Positions 5,727 through 8,203 of a stretch of 8,203 nt of DNA are shown one piece after another. This DNA comes from Rhodoferax sp. (lineage in GTDB: Bacteria > Pseudomonadota > Gammaproteobacteria > Burkholderiales > Burkholderiaceae_C): positions 1 to 8,203 of the forward strand of contig JAQSDS010000027.1 in the NCBI GenBank assembly GCA_029946045.1. Direction: 5' to 3'. Both the position numbers and the translations under genes were made by a program. A model generated the notes under the pieces. The model saw nothing but the letters and a program-made list of their open reading frames with translations. It was not told where the DNA came from and searched no databases. Within the stretch, counting starts at the first letter, position 1. The number at the start of each line of letters is the position of its first letter.

Positions 5727-5888
5727 TCACGCAGCCATGGTGTCGGCTACTTGGCGTAGCGGCTCGCTGACCAGTGGATGCGCCGCAAGTGAAGCCCAAA
5801 AATGCCTGGCGGCTTGTCGGGCCAGGTCGGTGGCCATGACCTCACTCACCGCAAACGGGCTGTATTCCGGTAGACCCATGTCGCGCAT
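5727..5888 (-). CDS. Possible small ORF or truncated gene remnant of unknown function
   Basis: The reverse strand encodes 53 residues, beginning MRDMGLPEYSPFAVSEV, continuing MATDLARQAARHFWASLAAH and ending in PLVSEPLRQVADTMAA. Composition and a helical Ala/Leu/Arg pattern look protein-like, more so than the opposite + strand frame, which is Ser/Ala/Cys-rich. There is no convincing Shine-Dalgarno, and immediately upstream (reverse strand) lie the REP-like element and its 16-bp duplication. It may be the 3' end of a gene cut off by that repeat, or a spurious frame. I do not recognise the family. An alternative start is the ATG at 5879. Confidence 0.3.
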   Translation of the reverse strand: MRDMGLPEYSPFAVSEVMATDLARQAARHFWASLAAHPLVSEPLRQVADTMAA

Positions 5889-5897
5889 TGGGGACCG

Positions 5898-5926
5898 GCG
5901 CCTTGTGGGACCAGCGCCTTGTGGGA
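5898..5926 (+). repeat. Short tandem duplication (16-bp period) leading into a REP-like element
   Basis: The 13-mer GCGCCTTGTGGGA occurs at 5898-5910 and again at 5914-5926, a 16-bp period. The second copy runs directly into the REP-like hairpin. This parallels the long 17-bp array before the element at 1834: in both places the repeated part is the TGTGGGA head. Confidence 0.8.
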
Positions 5927-5947
5927 GCGGCGCCCCCGCCGCGAATG
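5920..5947 (+). repeat. REP-like palindromic element, forward orientation (third copy)
   Basis: TGTGGGAG, then the stem GCGGCG, loop CCCC, stem CGCCGC, and GAATG. It differs from the copy at 1834-1861 by one loop base. It lies in the same orientation on the other side of the two HipBA modules. Confidence 0.7.
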
Positions 5948-6033
5948 CCTTTGCCCCCAGTTCCCCCTGACCCCCGTGTTAACCCTCATCATTCATCTTC
6001 AAATCTGTACCTAAGTCCAATAGCCAAGCGGTT

Positions 6034-6063
6034 TTGATCGTCCTATTCTGCGACTCATACATT
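6034..6063 (+). promoter_or_regulatory. Candidate promoter of the adhesin gene
   Basis: TTGATC (6034-6039) and TACATT (6058-6063), each 4 of 6 consensus, are separated by 18 bp, giving a predicted start near 6070 and a leader of about 46 nt. The interval 5948-6033 is relatively AT-rich and holds no other recognisable gene. The match is modest; other sigma factors or activator dependence are possible. Confidence 0.35.
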
Positions 6064-6071
6064 CCCATTCC

Positions 6072-6089
6072 CTGAGCGCGTTTGCTCAG
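6072..6089 (+). promoter_or_regulatory. Hairpin in the adhesin leader
   Basis: CTGAGC (6072-6077) pairs perfectly with GCTCAG (6084-6089) across a 6-nt loop, 26 nt before the start codon and within the predicted 5' leader. It could affect message stability or mark a regulator-binding dyad; no T tract follows, so it is not a clear terminator. Confidence 0.4.
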
Positions 6090-6115
6090 ACCCCATTTCT
6101 TAACTGGAGATCATC

Positions 6116-8203
6116 ATGGCCCAAATCGCATCTGTCGCCGCCATCACCGGCACGGGTAAAGCCTTTGCAGTCAACGAGCAAGGCGTCAGCCGCGAGCTCA
6201 AGGCCGGGGATGTCCTGCAAAAGGGCGAAACCATCCGCACCGTGGGTGATGTTCAGGTAGAAATGCTGATGGACGACGGTCGCCTGCTGGCCGTGGCCCC
6301 CAACCAGGTATTGCGCCTTGACGAAAACGTGTCTGAGTCAGACCAACGCCCCACCGCGCAAGACAGCGCTGTGGGCGCACCTGCTGCCACGGCCGACACC
6401 GTGCTGCAAGCGCTGGAGCGTGGCACCGACCTGAGCACCCAGCTTGAAGCCACGGCGGCCGGCCTGGGTGGTGGCGGTGGTGCCGACGGCGGCAGCACCT
6501 TTGTGCAGTTGCTGCGCATTACCGAAGGCGTTGATCCGCTGTCTTACAACTACAACTACACAGCCCCAGACTTGGCGCCCGATCTGCAGTCGAATCCTGA
6601 AACCCTCACGGCGACCACCATGGTGCTCACCGCTGACCCTGCTGTGTTCGAAGGTGGGGGTGTCACCTACACCGTGACCCTGGTTGACCCGGCCCTAACT
6701 GATATGACCGTCACTCTAAGCAATGGTGCGGTCATCCTCATACCGGCAGGTTCCAATACCGGCTCGGTGCTGGTGCCCGTCCAGGGCGATGACGTTTATA
6801 AAGATGGCGAAACCTTGCAGGCCTCGGTTGATACGGTGCAAGGTGGCGGCTTCCTCGAAATCACGGTGACTGACCAGAACGTTACCACCGTCGTCAACGA
6901 CACCATCGACACCACACCGGTCTCGGTGGGCGTCACCGTGTTGGGTGGTGAGGGTGACGTGAACAATGTCATTGAGGGCAACGAGCTCACCTTCCGCTTC
7001 AGCGTGGATGCCGCACCGCAGACCGACCTGGTCCTGAACGTGACCATTGGTGGTGTTGAACAAACCGTGACCATTGCCGCCGGCAGCTTGTTCACCGACG
7101 TGACAGTTAACAGCCGTGCCGACGAAAACTACGTGCAAGGTGCCACCACCGTTACCGGCACCGTCAACAGCGTGAGCCTGAGGGATAGCGGCAATTTTGA
7201 GAACCTGTCTATCGTGGGCGCCAGTGCAACGGCCACTATTGTGGATGATGGGGATGTCACCAGGGCCAGCATCAGCGCCAACGATGTGACCGAAAACGAC
7301 GCCGGTGTGACCTTCAACATTTCCCTGTCCAATGTTCCACAGGGCGCAGCTACGGCCCAGGTGCTGGTGGGTGAGACCACGTACAACGTCGCTATTGGTG
7401 CCAATGGCACCGGCACGCTGTTTATTCCCACGAACGACCCAGATGCCTACAAAGATCCGTCCAGCGTCACAGCCACCGTCACCGGTGTGACGGGTGGCAA
7501 CTACGAGGTGGTCAACGTTGCTAGTGCAACAGCGACGGCCGATATCACCGATATTGTGGGTGAAGGTGACACCACCACGGTGAGCCTGGCGACCAGCAAC
7601 GTCAACGAAGACGCAGCCAGCGTCACCTTTACCGCCACTTTGAGCAACCCGGGCGAGAGCGCAGTGACCATCACCACCAACCTGGGTGACATCGTGATCG
7701 CCGCGGGCGACACCGAAGGCACCCTGGTGGTCAACACCAAAGACAGCGATGTTTACGTTGACCCGAGCAGCCTCACCGCCACGGTCAGTGCCGTCATAGG
7801 TGGCAACTTTGAGGCAGTGGACTTTAGTGCAGCCACAGCCACGGCACGGATTACAGACACGATTGACATCACTGGCGTGACGGTCACGACAGCCGACGTC
7901 AACGAGAACGCTGAGAGCGTGACCTTCAACTTTGCGCTGACCAACGCCCCTGACGGCACCTCCAGTGTGACCGTGCAAATTGCCGGCGAGACGGGCACAC
8001 GCACAGTCGAGCTTGATACCGACGGCAAAGGCAGCCTGACAATTACAACCGCCAACCCGGACGTCTATGTTGACAGCCAGACCGTGACAGCCACGGTAAC
8101 GGCCATCAACGGCGGCAACTTCGAGGCCACCAGCGTGGAGGGTGCGAATGCGACCGCCAAGGTGACCGACATCAACGAAGACGGTGAAGACACCACGACG
8201 GTG
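6116..8203 (+). CDS. Giant LapA-type type I-secreted adhesin, N-terminal 696 residues (3' end beyond window)
   Basis: A surface adhesin of the LapA class. The ATG at 6116 follows GGAG at 6106-6109 with 6-nt spacing, and the frame stays open to the window end. There is no signal peptide, as expected for type I cargo, whose signal is C-terminal. Residues 1 to about 110 (MAQIASVAAITGTGKAFAVN, KAGDVLQKGETIRT, LLAVAPNQVLRLDENV) match the retention-module type that holds such adhesins in the outer-membrane pore. TAAG at 113-116 is the di-alanine motif cut by LapG; the expected cut is between Ala114 and Ala115. A Gly-rich linker (116-126) and STFVQLLRITEGVDPLSYNY follow. From about residue 161, Ig-like repeats of roughly 100 residues begin (about 161-262, 268-379, 382-482, 486-584 and 585-690). 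Each has a VNEDAASVTF-like start, a DVYVDPSSLTATV-like segment and GGNFE near its end. Asp/Asn richness fits calcium binding. The likely exporter is the type I system encoded at the window start. Confidence 0.93.
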   Translation, partial: MAQIASVAAITGTGKAFAVNEQGVSRELKAGDVLQKGETIRTVGDVQVEMLMDDGRLLAVAPNQVLRLDENVSESDQRPTAQDSAVGAPAATADTVLQALERGTDLSTQLEATAAGLGGGGGADGGSTFVQLLRITEGVDPLSYNYNYTAPDLAPDLQSNPETLTATTMVLTADPAVFEGGGVTYTVTLVDPALTDMTVTLSNGAVILIPAGSNTGSVLVPVQGDDVYKDGETLQASVDTVQGGGFLEITVTDQNVTTVVNDTIDTTPVSVGVTVLGGEGDVNNVIEGNELTFRFSVDAAPQTDLVLNVTIGGVEQTVTIAAGSLFTDVTVNSRADENYVQGATTVTGTVNSVSLRDSGNFENLSIVGASATATIVDDGDVTRASISANDVTENDAGVTFNISLSNVPQGAATAQVLVGETTYNVAIGANGTGTLFIPTNDPDAYKDPSSVTATVTGVTGGNYEVVNVASATATADITDIVGEGDTTTVSLATSNVNEDAASVTFTATLSNPGESAVTITTNLGDIVIAAGDTEGTLVVNTKDSDVYVDPSSLTATVSAVIGGNFEAVDFSAATATARITDTIDITGVTVTTADVNENAESVTFNFALTNAPDGTSSVTVQIAGETGTRTVELDTDGKGSLTITTANPDVYVDSQTVTATVTAINGGNFEATSVEGANATAKVTDINEDGEDTTTV
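6596..8185 (+). repeat. Five in-frame adhesin repeats of about 100 codons
   Basis: Coding repeats at about 6596-6901, 6917-7252, 7259-7561, 7571-7867 and 7868-8185. Repeats 3-5 are most alike (V-T/N-E-N/D-A-x-x-VTF openings, Y-V/K-D near the middle, GGNF/YE, then ATATA-x-ITD). Repeats 1 and 2 are more diverged, and repeat 2 is longer. Another unit appears to begin at the window edge (DTTTV). They form the extender region of the adhesin, and low nucleotide identity between units argues against very recent duplication. Confidence 0.85.

Noticed and set aside
5701..5970. Forward 89-codon frame after hipA2
   Set aside because: Starts at TTG with no ribosome site, is Ser/Ala/Cys-rich, runs through the REP-like element, and lies opposite a more protein-like reverse frame.
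6716..7978. A 420-codon open frame on the reverse strand opposite the adhesin repeats
   Set aside because: It is antisense to an unmistakable repetitive adhesin and has His/Gly/Val-rich low-complexity composition produced by ACC/GTG-rich codons; no start signals or recognisable domain.

Overview
The window looks like the chromosome of a betaproteobacterium, most likely Burkholderiales/Comamonadaceae-like. This is inferred from the fairly GC-rich coding style, the type I secretion and adhesin gene set, and the REP-like intergenic palindromes; no rRNA or other taxonomic marker is present.

Layout. (1) 1-1606, + strand: the 3' end of a tightly packed operon. It holds a HlyD/LapC-type membrane fusion protein (5' end outside the window), a LuxR-type regulator with a degenerate receiver domain, and a 73-residue protein. 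Both junctions are 4-nt ATGA overlaps. (2) 1607-1935: gene-free DNA made of a reversed REP-like hairpin, ten copies of a 17-bp tandem repeat, and a forward REP-like hairpin into which the array merges. (3) 1936-5704: two complete but dissimilar HipBA toxin-antitoxin modules arranged back to back. hipB1-hipA1 is on the - strand and hipB2-hipA2 on the + strand. Between them lie a 24-nt perfect palindrome, a second operator-like region, and an apparent frameshifted gene remnant. (4) 5705-6115: a possible short reverse-strand ORF or gene remnant, a third REP-like element preceded by a shorter tandem duplication, and the leader of the next gene. (5) 6116 to the window end, + strand: the first 696 codons of a large repetitive LapA-type RTX adhesin that runs off the window.

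How it fits together. The membrane fusion protein and the adhesin are probably partners. The adhesin N-terminus has the LapA-like retention-module layout with a TAAG di-alanine site, the kind cleaved by the periplasmic protease LapG under c-di-GMP/LapD control. The regulator and small protein travel with the secretion genes and may control adhesin production. The twin HipBA block separates the exporter operon from its apparent substrate and is bracketed by same-orientation REP-like elements, so it looks like inserted accessory DNA. The clearest less-described features are the REP-anchored 17-bp array with higher-order structure, the paired divergent HipBA modules with their operators, and the receiver-degenerate regulator in a LapA-type secretion operon.
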